The notes under the pieces are model-generated. The model had not been told where the DNA came from, made no database searches, and saw nothing but the letters and a program-made list of their open reading frames with translations. The translations under genes were made by a program, and so were the position numbers. Positions 24,346-32,882 of a stretch of 58,587 nt of DNA are shown here, piece after piece (position 1 is the first letter of the stretch; each line of letters starts with the position of its first letter). The stretch covers positions 1 to 58,587 of the forward strand of contig JAFZRH010000069.1 in the NCBI GenBank assembly GCA_017619975.1. Reading direction: 5' to 3'. Origin of the DNA: Lachnospiraceae bacterium (GTDB lineage: Bacteria; Bacillota; Clostridia; Lachnospirales; Lachnospiraceae).

Positions 24346-25341
24346 TCACATTCCTCTGTCCCGCATCATTTTTTCCATCACACGGCGTTCCAGTTCCGTC
24401 GCCGCATCGTAGCCCATCCGCTTCTGACGGAAGTTCAGGGCCGCCGTTTCCACGATGACCGCCGAGTTGCGGCCCGGGCTCATCGGTACGGTATAACAGA
24501 CAAGCTTATTGCCCAGATATTCCACAAAATCTTCCTTCATATTCAGACGGTTGAAGACCTTGCCGTGCTCCCATTCCTCAAAACGGATCGCCATGCTGAT
24601 CTGCTTTTCGTCTTCCACGGATTCCACCCCGAAGAGCGCTTTCACGTCGATGACACCGATGCCTCTGAGCTCCATCAGATACTTCGTCACTTCCGGTGCG
24701 CGTCCCACGAGTTCAAATTCGCTGTAGCGGCGGATCTCCACCGTATCGTCCGAGACCAGCCGGTGACCGCGCTTGATCAGCGCCAGCGCCGTTTCGCTCT
24801 TTCCGATGCCGGAGTCGCCCAGGATCAGAACGCCTTCGCCGAAAACGTCCACCAGCACGCCGTGGATCGCCACCATCGGCGCCAGATGGATCTCCAGCTG
24901 CCGCAGCAGACGGGCCTGGAAAACCGACGTCGGCAGCGTCGTAGATAAAATGGGGATCCGATAGCGAAGGGCCAGCGCGGTGACGTCCTCTACGGGCTGG
25001 TAGCCGCGCGCCATGATCAGGCAGGGGATATGCGCCTGGAAGATGCGCTCAAAAGCAAGTGCGCGCTCTTCCACCGAGAGATAATTCACATATTCGTGCT
25101 CCACCATGCCGATGATCTGGATGCGGCTGGCATCAAAATGCTCCAAAAAGCCGGTCAGCTGCAGCGCGGGACGGTTCAGATCCGTGTTGTCGATCAGGAT
25201 ATCGTCCAGCGGGATCTCCGGCGTTAAGTTGACCATCTGCATATCTTTGGCCAGCTGAGCCAGACTGATGCTGTTCTTCTTTTCCTCTTCCGCCGCGTTC
25301 GCCAGTTCGTTGATGGCGGAAAAATTGGATTTTTTACGCAT
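24346..25341 (-). CDS. hprK: HPr kinase/phosphorylase
   Basis: Bifunctional enzyme that phosphorylates and dephosphorylates HPr at Ser46 and so sets carbon catabolite repression. 331 aa with the N-terminal regulatory domain (about 20-140) and the C-terminal kinase with Walker A GDSGIGKSETALAL near residue 166, HRLVSDDTVEI, and the HprK signature LMELRGIGVIDVKALFGV. An acidic 20-residue N-terminal extension is longer than in Bacillus. GAGGAGG precedes the ATG. It follows uvrC by 14 bases. Confidence 0.95.
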   Translation of the reverse strand: MRKKSNFSAINELANAAEEEKKNSISLAQLAKDMQMVNLTPEIPLDDILIDNTDLNRPALQLTGFLEHFDASRIQIIGMVEHEYVNYLSVEERALAFERIFQAHIPCLIMARGYQPVEDVTALALRYRIPILSTTLPTSVFQARLLRQLEIHLAPMVAIHGVLVDVFGEGVLILGDSGIGKSETALALIKRGHRLVSDDTVEIRRYSEFELVGRAPEVTKYLMELRGIGVIDVKALFGVESVEDEKQISMAIRFEEWEHGKVFNRLNMKEDFVEYLGNKLVCYTVPMSPGRNSAVIVETAALNFRQKRMGYDAATELERRVMEKMMRDRGM

Positions 25342-25355
25342 GGTTTCCTCCTCTG

Positions 25356-27248
25356 TCAGGTAACTGTATCGTATTCTTCCTGCGGGACTTCCCCCTCGTG
25401 GAAGAAAGCAAAGACTGCGATCGCGGAAGGCTCGTTCATGCCGGGGATGGCTTTCAGGTCTTCCACCGTCGCCGCCTTCATCGCGTCAATGCCCGGCAGC
25501 GCCTTTAAAAGCGCGCGGCGCCTGGCCGGCCCGATGCCGGGAATATCGTCCAGGATCGAATGGACCTGGCTCTTGCCCCGCAGGGAACGGTGATACTCGA
25601 TCGCGAAGCGGTGCGTTTCGTCCTGGATCCGCGTGATGAGCTGAAAGACCTCGCCTTTGGGTTCGATCGGCAGCTCTTCGTCACCGAAATACAGGCCCCT
25701 GGTCCGATGATGATCGTCCTTGACCATGCCGCAGACCGGGACGAAAAGTCCCAGCTTCCGAAGCAGGTCTTCGGCTGCGTGGACCTGCCCCTTGCCGCCG
25801 TCCATCAGGATCAGATCCGGAAAGCGCAGGAAGGAATCTTCTTCCCCCAGACTCTCCCGAATCAGGTTCTGCTCTTTCAAACCGTGCGTAAAACGCCGGT
25901 ACAGGACCTCGGTCAGCGAGGCGGTATCATTGTTGCCCTCCACGAAGCGAATGCGGAACTTGCGGTAATCGTTCTTCTTCGGGCGGCCGTTCTCATAGAC
26001 CACCATGGAGCCGACGGTCGCAAAGCCGCTGATGTGCGAGATATCGTAAGCTTCGATACGGACCAGCGGGTCAATCTGCAAAAGGGTCCCGAGCTCCCGC
26101 AGCGCGCCGACGCTGCGCTGTTCCTCCCGTTCGGCTGCCCGCTGCAGACGGCTTAACTCTGCGGCAGCGTTCTCCGCCGCCAGATCCAGCAAGCCACGTT
26201 TTTCTCCCCGCTGCGGTACACGGATCACGACTTTTCTGCCGGCACGCAGCGAGAGCGCCTGCTCCAGCAGTTCGCGCTCCGCCGGCTCCCGCTCCACCAG
26301 AATCTCTTTCGGCAGAAACGGCGTGCCGCTGTAAAACTGACGGATCACCTGCGAGAGGACTTCGGCCGGATCCTCCTCCGGCACTTCGATGCGGCAGTGA
26401 TCCCGGCCGATCATCCGTCCGTTCCGAATGAAGAATGTCTCCGCAATGCCTTCTCCTTCCGAGCAGGCGATGGCCAGAACGTCGCGGTCCTCGCCGTCCG
26501 GTTCGGAAAGCTTCTGCTTTTCGGCCAGGGTCTTTACGTCTTCGATCAGATCCCGCAGACGGGCGGCCTCTTCGAAATCCAGCCGGTCGGAGGCCTCCTG
26601 CATCTTTTCCTTCAGGCGGCTGACGGCAGGCCGGTAATCCCCTTTCAGGAAACGGCGTGCCTTCTCCACACTTTGTCCGTACTCCTCCGGCGAGATCAGG
26701 CCCTTTTGGCACGGCGCGGGACAGCGCCCCATCTGGAAATTGAGGCACGGCCGTTCTTTTCCCTGCTGCTCGGGCAGCTTCCGCTCGCAGGTCCGTAAAG
26801 AAAAGATCTGCTGCATCAGACGGATGGTCTCCCGCACGGCCGTCACATTGGTGAAAGGGCCGAAATATTCGTTCCTGTCCCGCAGAAGGCGCCGGCTCAG
26901 GAAGACCCGCGGATACATCTCGCTGCTGCTCAGACAGACGTAGGGATATGTTTTATCGTCCATCAGCAGGGTATTGTACGGCGGACGGTGCTCCTTGATC
27001 AGGTTGCATTCCAGGATCAGAGCTTCCGTTTCCGAGCTGACCGTGATCGTCTCGAACCAGGCGATCTCACCGATCATTTTGATGATCTGCGGACCGCGGT
27101 TCACGGTCTTCGCGAAATAGGATTTTACGCGGTTTTTCAGGCTGGAGGCTTTGCCCACGTAAAGAATGCGGCCGTCCGCGTCGTGCATGAGGTAGACGCC
27201 GGGCTCCGCGGGCAGTTTTTTCAGTTCCTCCCGGATATTGAAGCTCAT
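25356..27248 (-). CDS. uvrC: Excinuclease ABC subunit C
   Basis: Nucleotide excision repair nuclease that makes both incisions with UvrAB. I start at ATG 27248 (MSFNIREELKKLPAEPGVYL), the usual UvrC N-terminus; the frame is open upstream but into a promoter and repeats. 630 aa. GIY-YIG nuclease PGVYLMHDADGRILYVGKA (residues 15-33), UvrB-binding UVR motif (MQEASDRLDFEEAARLRDLI), RNase H-like endonuclease with DISH (IEAYDISHISG) and LILMDGGKGQ, and two C-terminal HhH motifs (DDIPGIGPARRRALLKAL, KAIPGMNEPSA). No ribosome-binding site precedes the ATG; a TGCTATAAT lies 6 bases upstream, so the mRNA may be leaderless. Confidence 0.95.
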   Translation of the reverse strand: MSFNIREELKKLPAEPGVYLMHDADGRILYVGKASSLKNRVKSYFAKTVNRGPQIIKMIGEIAWFETITVSSETEALILECNLIKEHRPPYNTLLMDDKTYPYVCLSSSEMYPRVFLSRRLLRDRNEYFGPFTNVTAVRETIRLMQQIFSLRTCERKLPEQQGKERPCLNFQMGRCPAPCQKGLISPEEYGQSVEKARRFLKGDYRPAVSRLKEKMQEASDRLDFEEAARLRDLIEDVKTLAEKQKLSEPDGEDRDVLAIACSEGEGIAETFFIRNGRMIGRDHCRIEVPEEDPAEVLSQVIRQFYSGTPFLPKEILVEREPAERELLEQALSLRAGRKVVIRVPQRGEKRGLLDLAAENAAAELSRLQRAAEREEQRSVGALRELGTLLQIDPLVRIEAYDISHISGFATVGSMVVYENGRPKKNDYRKFRIRFVEGNNDTASLTEVLYRRFTHGLKEQNLIRESLGEEDSFLRFPDLILMDGGKGQVHAAEDLLRKLGLFVPVCGMVKDDHHRTRGLYFGDEELPIEPKGEVFQLITRIQDETHRFAIEYHRSLRGKSQVHSILDDIPGIGPARRRALLKALPGIDAMKAATVEDLKAIPGMNEPSAIAVFAFFHEGEVPQEEYDTVT

Positions 27249-27254
27249 AGAAAG

Positions 27255-27263
27255 ATTATAGCA
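27255..27263 (-). promoter_or_regulatory. Extended -10 promoter abutting the uvrC start codon
   Basis: Minus strand TGCTATAAT with six bases before the ATG. RNA polymerase starts about 7 bases after the -10, so +1 would be the A of ATG. No good -35 is seen, as is common for extended -10 promoters. Confidence 0.5.
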
Positions 27264-27325
27264 CAAAGAAGAGGTCTGCGCGAAAAAAGTTTTTTCCGCT
27301 TCTCTTCCGGAATATCGGAAACAGT

Positions 27326-27376
27326 CCCGGCAAGGAAGAAACGCGCCGGGGCCCGGCAAGAAGAAACGCGCCGGGG
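27326..27376. repeat. 26-bp tandem repeat upstream of uvrC
   Basis: Copy one 27326-27351 (26 bases) and copy two 27352-27376 (25 bases) differ by a single deleted G. Each has inverted CCCGGC/GCCGGGG ends and can form a hairpin. Confidence 0.8.
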
Positions 27377-27377
27377 C

Positions 27378-27406
27378 TTGCGAAGATTAAATTAATAGGA
27401 TATAAT
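27378..27406 (+). promoter_or_regulatory. Promoter of the L,D-transpeptidase-like gene
   Basis: TTGCGA (27378-27383), 17-base spacer, TATAAT (27401-27406), 40 bases before the ATG with AAAGGAG in between. Confidence 0.65.
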
Positions 27407-27445
27407 GTTTAATTACGAAAAGCGGAAGTACCAAAAGGAGTTCCT

Positions 27446-28615
27446 ATGGCAGAATCACGTTCCAAAGAAAAATCACCGGTCGAGCAAGACAGACTGCGGC
27501 GCAGGAAGATTATTTTATTCAGCGTTCTGACGGTCCTCACCCTGTTCTGCGTTTATCTGCTGACTTCTTATTTGGATAAAACAAAGCACGGAGAGAAATG
27601 GACGCCCTTTGCCTTCCTTTTCGGGACCACGGCAGAGCCGACTCTCCCGATTTCCCCGACGATTCCGCTTGATGTCCTGCTTTCGATCGCGGAAGCCGGC
27701 ACCGGCACGGCTCCCGTATCTTCTGTTCCCGTCAGTACCGAAACGGAAACGGATGCCGTGATAACGTCCGAAGAAACCGTTCCGCCGGAATCCGTTACCG
27801 AAGAACCGACGGAAGAGCCTACGACCGAAGAACCTACAACCGAAGAACCCACGACCGAAGAACCTACGACCGAAGAGCCTACAACAGCGGAACCTACAAC
27901 CGAGGAAACCACAGCGGCTCCTCTTCCCACCGAAGGACCCACGACCGAAGAATCAGTCCCCACCACCACCGAAGAGACGGAACCTTTCGAAGAAACTGAT
28001 CTGGCCGCTCATCTGAAAGAGGCCGGATTCAGTGAAGATCAGCTGGTCGGAACGCAGCTGGTCGCTGTACGCTGCCTGGACGAAGCGCACTGCACCCTCT
28101 ATTTCTTCGATAAAACGGAGGACGGCTGGACAATGGCGGCTGCCGTACCGGCGGCCGGCGGCTATTTCGGTGCCGGTGGTCTTTCAGCCGAGAAGCTTCC
28201 CGGAGATCAGACGACCCCGGCCGGTTACTATCCGCTGGGTCCGGCTTACGGGATGCTGCCTTCCGCCGTCACGAAGATGACGTACCATCAGTTCCAATCC
28301 GGCGACGTTTGGGTCACAGACCCCTCTTCCGCCTTCTATAACAGTCTTCAGAACAATCACGACCCGGCCGCCGACTGGAGTCAGTCCCTCTCTCTGCTGA
28401 CACAGGACGAAACCTACAAATACGCCGTCCTGATCAGCTATAACTGCCCGGAACCTGACCCCGCCCTCGGAACCGCGATCTTCCTGAATGCCGGTCCGCA
28501 GGCTGCGACAGACGGTTCCATCAGCCTGAAAGAAGCCACCCTGTTCACCTTGCTGCAGTGGCTCACGGACGAAGACGATCCGCATATTCTGATTTATCAG
28601 GGCAGGAACCGTTAG
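27446..28615 (+). CDS. Membrane-anchored L,D-transpeptidase-like protein lacking the catalytic Cys/His
   Basis: 389 aa. A single membrane helix (about residues 21-41) anchors the protein, with the rest outside. A Thr/Glu/Pro linker follows with TTEEP units in tandem (about 118-154). The C-terminal domain (about 200-389) looks like a YkuD/YafK-type L,D-transpeptidase: QTTPAGYYPLGPAYG near 255-269, YKYAVLISYN near 324-333, AIFLN at 344-348, and ATDGSISLKEATLFTLLQWL at 354-372. In active enzymes the two last motifs read about FLH and (S/T)xGC; here they are Asn348 and Ser358, so the nucleophile Cys and the catalytic His are both gone. I infer a non-catalytic wall-binding protein. The family assignment is by pattern and not certain. 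Confidence 0.65.
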   Translation: MAESRSKEKSPVEQDRLRRRKIILFSVLTVLTLFCVYLLTSYLDKTKHGEKWTPFAFLFGTTAEPTLPISPTIPLDVLLSIAEAGTGTAPVSSVPVSTETETDAVITSEETVPPESVTEEPTEEPTTEEPTTEEPTTEEPTTEEPTTAEPTTEETTAAPLPTEGPTTEESVPTTTEETEPFEETDLAAHLKEAGFSEDQLVGTQLVAVRCLDEAHCTLYFFDKTEDGWTMAAAVPAAGGYFGAGGLSAEKLPGDQTTPAGYYPLGPAYGMLPSAVTKMTYHQFQSGDVWVTDPSSAFYNSLQNNHDPAADWSQSLSLLTQDETYKYAVLISYNCPEPDPALGTAIFLNAGPQAATDGSISLKEATLFTLLQWLTDEDDPHILIYQGRNR

Positions 28616-28649
28616 GATCAGAATGCATCCCGGAGGATGTCATACCAGC

Positions 28650-29090
28650 ATGAAACCGATCACCAACAAAGCCCTCTTCTATTTTCTGAACTTCACCTGG
28701 GGCCTGCCGCTCAATATCGGCGGGCTTCTGGTCTGTCTGATCATGCTGCTGACCGGACACAAACCGCACCGCTGGGGTCCCTGCATCTATTTTAACGCGG
28801 GACGTCACTGGGGCGGCGCCGAATGGGGTGTGTTTTTCGTCACGGACAAAGAAGACAGCATTCACGTAAAGAATCATGAAATGGGCCACGCCATGCAGAA
28901 CTGTTATTTCGGGCCTCTCATGCCTTTCCTGATCTGTATTCCTTCCGTGATCCGTTACTGGAGCAGACGCTTTCAGGAAAAGACCAAACACCCGCCCAGG
29001 AAAGGGTATGATGCCATCTGGTTTGAGGGCTCTGCCACCCGGCTCGGCATGCGCTACTGGAAAGCGCTGGCCGAAACAAAAAGAGCGTAG
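28650..29090 (+). CDS. Small membrane protein with an HEMGH (HExxH) motif
   Basis: 146 aa from ATG 28650, which has GGAGG 13 bases upstream; an in-frame ATG at 28623 has none. Two hydrophobic segments (about residues 9-35 and 86-105) flank HWGGAEWGVFFVTDKEDS and VKNHEMGHAMQNCYFGPL. HEMGH fits the zinc-metallopeptidase HExxH pattern, and a later Glu (IWFEGSATRLG) could be the third ligand, so a membrane metalloprotease is possible. No family recognised. It ends before a bidirectional terminator. Confidence 0.65.
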   Translation: MKPITNKALFYFLNFTWGLPLNIGGLLVCLIMLLTGHKPHRWGPCIYFNAGRHWGGAEWGVFFVTDKEDSIHVKNHEMGHAMQNCYFGPLMPFLICIPSVIRYWSRRFQEKTKHPPRKGYDAIWFEGSATRLGMRYWKALAETKRA

Positions 29091-29104
29091 AACCGCATAA
29101 AAAT

Positions 29105-29145
29105 GCCCCGCAGCCTGCTTTCTGCCGGACTGCGGGGCTGTTTTT
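29105..29145. terminator. Bidirectional terminator
   Basis: GCCCCGCAG (29105-29113) pairs with CTGCGGGGC (29130-29138); TGTTTTTAT follows on the plus strand and ATTTTTATG on the minus strand. It serves the HEMGH gene and tldE. Confidence 0.85.
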
Positions 29146-29153
29146 ATGCCTTT

Positions 29154-30425
29154 TTATTCTCCCGCGACGGATACGCCGGGGATCCGCACCGCGTACGGTC
29201 CCTTATAGCTTTCCGATTCATAGCGTTCTTTCGAAAACAGCAGCTGATTCTGCTTCTCCAGGAGAGAAGCGCTGACGGAGCCGCCGGTCACCGGTGTGAT
29301 TGTTCCGTCCGCCTCAATCAGATACGCCAGCCGCATCTCGCCGCCGAGATAGCCGCTCATCGGATCCATCTGGAAATCCGAGAAGGTGACGGCCCAGAGG
29401 CAGGGCGCCTGCTTCAGCTCCTCAAAGCTGCGCGTGCCCTCATTGCCGCAGCACAGGCTCCGGTACTCACCCGTCGGTTCCGTGCCCAGATAACGGCAGA
29501 AAGCGTTGGAGCCGTGGATCGTCTTTAAGACGCCGTTCTCCAGCAGCGGCCGGTCCGTCATGCGGATGCCTTCGCTGCTGAACGGTTCGGAAGCCGTCAG
29601 GCTGATGTTCAGCGGTTCAAATCCTTCCAGCGCGCTCTGAACGGCTTCCCCCGTCTTCCAGCGGGAATAGCCGGGATAGATCATCCGCGCCGAGCTGCGC
29701 GCCGTATACAGATCCAGGATCTCCCCGATATTGTCGCCGGTCAGGATCAGATCGTAGCTGCCGGTCTTTAAAATCTTTTGCGCGCGGGCCCGGTCGGCCG
29801 CAAAACGAAGCGTCTCTTCCACCAGGCTGCTCAGCGCTTCCGGCCGCAGGCTGTCGTAGGAGAAGTCCTGATAAATCTCCACGTCCTCCGGTTCCCGGCA
29901 CTGCGCGACGAACTCGCCCTTGATCCGGGCGCTGCTCCAGGAGACATCGGTCCCTTCGGAACTGACGATGCGGGTCTTTTTGCGTTCCACAAAAAGCTCT
30001 GCGGAATTCAGGAAGGCCTGCGGATGCGTATCTTTTTCGAAGAGGGCTGCGGTCATCCGCGACGCGGTCTTGTTCAGGGGATCCTGCATCAGCGGCGTCT
30101 GAGCGGCTTCCACGTTATCCCGGACCGGATCCGGCATGGCGTAGCCGGGATTCATGGCAAAGGAAGCGGCATAGTACGCTTCCGCCAGCCGTGTTTTCAA
30201 TTCATCCCAGGCAATTTCCGGGGGCAGAACGATGGAGGTGAAGCCCATCTTCTCCTCTTCGCCCCGGCGGAACAGGGTGACGGTATAGAACGTCACGTCC
30301 TTGCTGCGGCGGGTATCCAGCTGTTTCTTCACGAAGAACAGCTCCGCCGTCTCCTCTTCGCGCTTCTCGATCCGCCATGCCGCGGGAGAAACGGTCTTTA
30401 TCGCATCAATAATCCGATTGATCAT
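29154..30425 (-). CDS. tldE: TldE/PmbA-family subunit of the TldD/TldE protease
   Basis: 423-aa partner of TldD. TldD/E forms a heterodimeric metalloprotease that trims unfolded peptides (microcin B17 leader in E. coli). Family features: a C-terminal beta-rich domain with LILTGDNIGEILDLYTARSSA, RPLLENGVLKTIHGSNAFCRYLG and the YLGGEMRLAYLIEADG..TPVTGGSVSASLLE end. TldE lacks the HExxxH motif, as expected. It begins 9 bases after tldD, with AGGAGG before the ATG. Confidence 0.88.
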   Translation of the reverse strand: MINRIIDAIKTVSPAAWRIEKREEETAELFFVKKQLDTRRSKDVTFYTVTLFRRGEEEKMGFTSIVLPPEIAWDELKTRLAEAYYAASFAMNPGYAMPDPVRDNVEAAQTPLMQDPLNKTASRMTAALFEKDTHPQAFLNSAELFVERKKTRIVSSEGTDVSWSSARIKGEFVAQCREPEDVEIYQDFSYDSLRPEALSSLVEETLRFAADRARAQKILKTGSYDLILTGDNIGEILDLYTARSSARMIYPGYSRWKTGEAVQSALEGFEPLNISLTASEPFSSEGIRMTDRPLLENGVLKTIHGSNAFCRYLGTEPTGEYRSLCCGNEGTRSFEELKQAPCLWAVTFSDFQMDPMSGYLGGEMRLAYLIEADGTITPVTGGSVSASLLEKQNQLLFSKERYESESYKGPYAVRIPGVSVAGE

Positions 30426-30434
30426 AACAGCCTC

Positions 30435-31847
30435 CTATCCCAGCCGGATGCGGGCCTTCATGTACGGGCCGCCGTCCGAAACCTTAACCCATTCTTTATG
30501 TCCTTTGCCGCAGAAACCGCCGCCGCCCAGACGTATATCGGGACCCATCATGGAAACCGATTTCAAAAGGTCCGGCACATACCCGGTCAGCACGATCGGG
30601 GAGAAAATACGGCCGGTCAGCTTGCCGTCCCGGATCTCCCGGGCGATGTTGACCATGCACTGGATGCCCCAGTTCTTGGGGTCCTCCATGCCGGACGACG
30701 GGTTCTCCAGCAAAAAGCCGTACGAGATCGAGGCCATCATATCCTCGAGACTGTCGCTGCCGCCCTCGAAATAAGTGTTGGTCATGCGGGTATACGCCTT
30801 GCGTTCGAAGCTTTCACGCCGTCCGTTGCCGGTCGGCTCCGTCCCCAGACGGGCTGCGCTCAAGGCGTCGCACATTCCGCGTTTCAGGATGCCTTTATCA
30901 ATAATCACCGTATCGCCGGAGAGAGTACCTTCATCGTCGAAGAGGAAGGTGGCCACCTCATCCACAGCGCTGCCGTCGTGCATCGTCACGAGCGGGCTCG
31001 CCACGACGCCGTTCATGCAGGATCTGGCCAGCGCCCGGTCTTTGACAAACATATCCATCTCCACGCCGTGCCCGAAAGCTTCGTGGACGATCATGCCGGT
31101 GGTCTCGGGATCACAGATGCAGTCATACTCGCCGGGGATCATCGGCTCGCTGTTTAAGAGCTCCAGCGTGCGTTGTAAAACGCCGGGAAGCCCGGATTCC
31201 ACCTGATCCAGCAGTTCCGCACCGCCCAGGCAGGAGAATCCCTTGTAGGAATCCTTGATCTCCTGTTCCCGTCTGGCCATCGCCATCACCGCAGCCGTGG
31301 TCCAGATCACGCGCTGATCCAGATCCCGGTTCTCGCTGATGAAGATCTTCCGGTAGTCCTTATAGCTCACATGACAGGCGACATCCAGGATCCCTTCCGT
31401 CTCCAGGCCTTTGCTCCGGATCTTCGTCAGCTTCGCGAGGATCGCTTCATCGCCCAGCTCGCGGGGGTGGATCCGGCAGACGGCTTCCTTCTTCAGGCAG
31501 GCCGGCTCATCCGACGGCATGCGGGTCGGCATCGGGGTAATGCCGGCCCGCAGTCCCTCCGCGGCCGCGGTCAGATCCTCATGGATCTTCCGGCAGATCT
31601 CCGGGATCATGCCCTCCGAGAACCGGTTGAAGGAATACTCGCCGCAGCCCGTTTGATCGAAAACACGGACCACAAAACCGCCGTCGCGGGCCAGTCCCCC
31701 GGTCCGGATCGCGGAACCGGCGCGGCTGATGCTCCAGCTCCGTTCATCGCTGACCGAAGCCAGAACACTCGCGTAGGCGTACTCTTTCCGAAGCGCTTCC
31801 ACCAGCTTTTTCAAAGCCGGTTTCAGGGCATCCAATTGTTCAAACAT
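30435..31847 (-). CDS. tldD: TldD-family metalloprotease
   Basis: 470 aa from ATG 31847 (MFEQLDALKPALKKLVEALR), which has AAGGAGG 8 bases upstream; the frame is open further upstream but that part overlaps the reductase gene. The zinc motif HEAFGHGVEMD (HExxxH) lies near residue 256, the expected place for TldD, followed by the Cys-containing loop and a C-terminal LGGGGFCGKGHKEWVKVSDG. Function with TldE as a peptidase on flexible peptides. A short GC hairpin (31861-31879) lies between the upstream gene and its ribosome-binding site. Confidence 0.9.
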   Translation of the reverse strand: MFEQLDALKPALKKLVEALRKEYAYASVLASVSDERSWSISRAGSAIRTGGLARDGGFVVRVFDQTGCGEYSFNRFSEGMIPEICRKIHEDLTAAAEGLRAGITPMPTRMPSDEPACLKKEAVCRIHPRELGDEAILAKLTKIRSKGLETEGILDVACHVSYKDYRKIFISENRDLDQRVIWTTAAVMAMARREQEIKDSYKGFSCLGGAELLDQVESGLPGVLQRTLELLNSEPMIPGEYDCICDPETTGMIVHEAFGHGVEMDMFVKDRALARSCMNGVVASPLVTMHDGSAVDEVATFLFDDEGTLSGDTVIIDKGILKRGMCDALSAARLGTEPTGNGRRESFERKAYTRMTNTYFEGGSDSLEDMMASISYGFLLENPSSGMEDPKNWGIQCMVNIAREIRDGKLTGRIFSPIVLTGYVPDLLKSVSMMGPDIRLGGGGFCGKGHKEWVKVSDGGPYMKARIRLG

Positions 31848-31860
31848 ACGCAACCTCCTT

Positions 31861-31879
31861 TTCGGGGCCGTGCCCCGAA
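31861..31879 (-). other. Short hairpin directly upstream of the tldD ribosome-binding site
   Basis: TTCGGGGC-CGT-GCCCCGAA, an 8-bp perfect stem, ends three bases before the AAGGAGG of tldD. It lacks a T-run, so it may insulate or protect the tldD mRNA 5' end instead of terminating the reductase transcript. Confidence 0.4.
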
Positions 31880-31936
31880 TTATTCCGATATCACCGCGGA
31901 CGGATCCCGCCCCGCAGTGTTTATTCGCATAAAATT

Positions 31937-32671
31937 TCAGCCGGAAAAGCCGCCGTCCACGGTCAGGACCTGCCCCGTGATGAACGAAGCCCCTTCCCCC
32001 GCCAGGAAGGCTACCGCCTCCGCGATATCCTCCGGCCGGCCGAGCCGCCCCAGCGGCGTCTGCTCCGCCAGCTCTTTTAAGGTCTCTTCTCCCAGTACCT
32101 TCACCATATCCGTATCGATCACGCCCGGCGCCACGCAGTTGACCCGGATGCCGGACGGCGCAAGCTCCATGGCCAGCGACCGGGTCAGTCCCACGATCGC
32201 GTGCTTGGTCGACGAATACGCCGCCTCGAAGGAAGCGCCGCGCAGCCCCCAGATGGAGGAAATATTGATGATGCAGCCGCTTTTTTCGCGGATCATGGGC
32301 GGCAGGACGGCCTGCACGGTATTCCGCATCCCGCCGACGTTCACGGCAAAATAACGCTGCCACATCCTGTCATCCACGTCCTGGATCAGGGCCTGACCGG
32401 CGACCCCCGCATTGTTGACCAGCAGCGTTACGGAACCGAAGACTTCTTCCACGGTCCGCACCATGGCCCGCACCGCCGCCGGATCCGCCACGTCCGCCTG
32501 GAAAGGCAGCGCCTGGCCGCCCTGCGCCAGGATCTCCGCACAGAGCGATTCCGCCATATCACGGTGCTCGATATAATTGACGCATACGGCATATCCTTCC
32601 CGGGCAAGCCGGCGGGCAACGGCCCGTCCGATCCCGCGGGAAGCACCTGTTACCAAAGCTGTTTTTTTCAT
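31937..32671 (-). CDS. Short-chain dehydrogenase/reductase, FabG-like
   Basis: 244-aa SDR. Cofactor motif TGASRGIGRAVARRL (residues 8-22), NNAGV near 87, catalytic Ser in NISSIWG near 139 and YSSTK near 152-156, and the C-terminal GQVLTVDGGFSG typical of 3-oxoacyl-ACP reductases. ATG at 32671 preceded by GGAG; the frame upstream of it lacks a ribosome-binding site. Fatty-acid or other ketoreduction; no fab genes adjoin, so the exact substrate is open. Confidence 0.85.
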   Translation of the reverse strand: MKKTALVTGASRGIGRAVARRLAREGYAVCVNYIEHRDMAESLCAEILAQGGQALPFQADVADPAAVRAMVRTVEEVFGSVTLLVNNAGVAGQALIQDVDDRMWQRYFAVNVGGMRNTVQAVLPPMIREKSGCIINISSIWGLRGASFEAAYSSTKHAIVGLTRSLAMELAPSGIRVNCVAPGVIDTDMVKVLGEETLKELAEQTPLGRLGRPEDIAEAVAFLAGEGASFITGQVLTVDGGFSG

Positions 32672-32745
32672 GTTTTTTCTCCGGGCATCGCTGAATCGTA
32701 CCAGGAGCATTGTACTATGAAAACGCCGCTTCCGCAAGATTTACC

Positions 32746-32773
32746 TTGACTTTTCGCAAAACTCTGTTACAAT
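32746..32773 (+). promoter_or_regulatory. Promoter of tRNA-Leu
   Basis: TTGACT (32746-32751), 16-base spacer, TACAAT (32768-32773). GCAAAACT (32756-32763) and AGTTTTGC (32776-32783) form an inverted repeat around the -10. Confidence 0.6.
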
Positions 32774-32785
32774 ACAGTTTTGCAG

Positions 32786-32870
32786 GCCGGTGTGTTGGAA
32801 TTGGCAGACGAGGTGGACTCAAAATCCATTGGGCTAATCACCCGTGCGGGTTCGAGTCCCGCCACCGGCA
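32786..32870 (+). tRNA. tRNA-Leu (anticodon CAA)
   Basis: 85 bases. Acceptor GCCGGTG pairs with CACCGGC, discriminator A, long variable arm typical of leucine tRNA, anticodon stem GTGGA/TCCAT around loop CTCAAAA giving anticodon CAA (codon UUG), T arm GCGGGTTCGAGTCCCGC. CCA is not encoded. A promoter precedes and a terminator follows. Confidence 0.95.
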
Positions 32871-32882
32871 TCCATCCATTCA

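Noticed and set aside
23401..24948. 515-codon plus-strand frame opposite murB and hprK
   Set aside because: The minus strand holds clear murB and hprK with all motifs; the plus frame is Arg/His-rich antisense sequence without any family motif or ribosome-binding site.
29778..31157. 459-codon plus-strand frame over tldE/tldD
   Set aside because: Antisense of two convincing genes with conserved HExxxH and TldE ends.
31848..32363. Long N-terminal extension of tldD
   Set aside because: The frame is open upstream, but the tldD start with AAGGAGG at 31847 fits family length and the extension overlaps the reductase gene.
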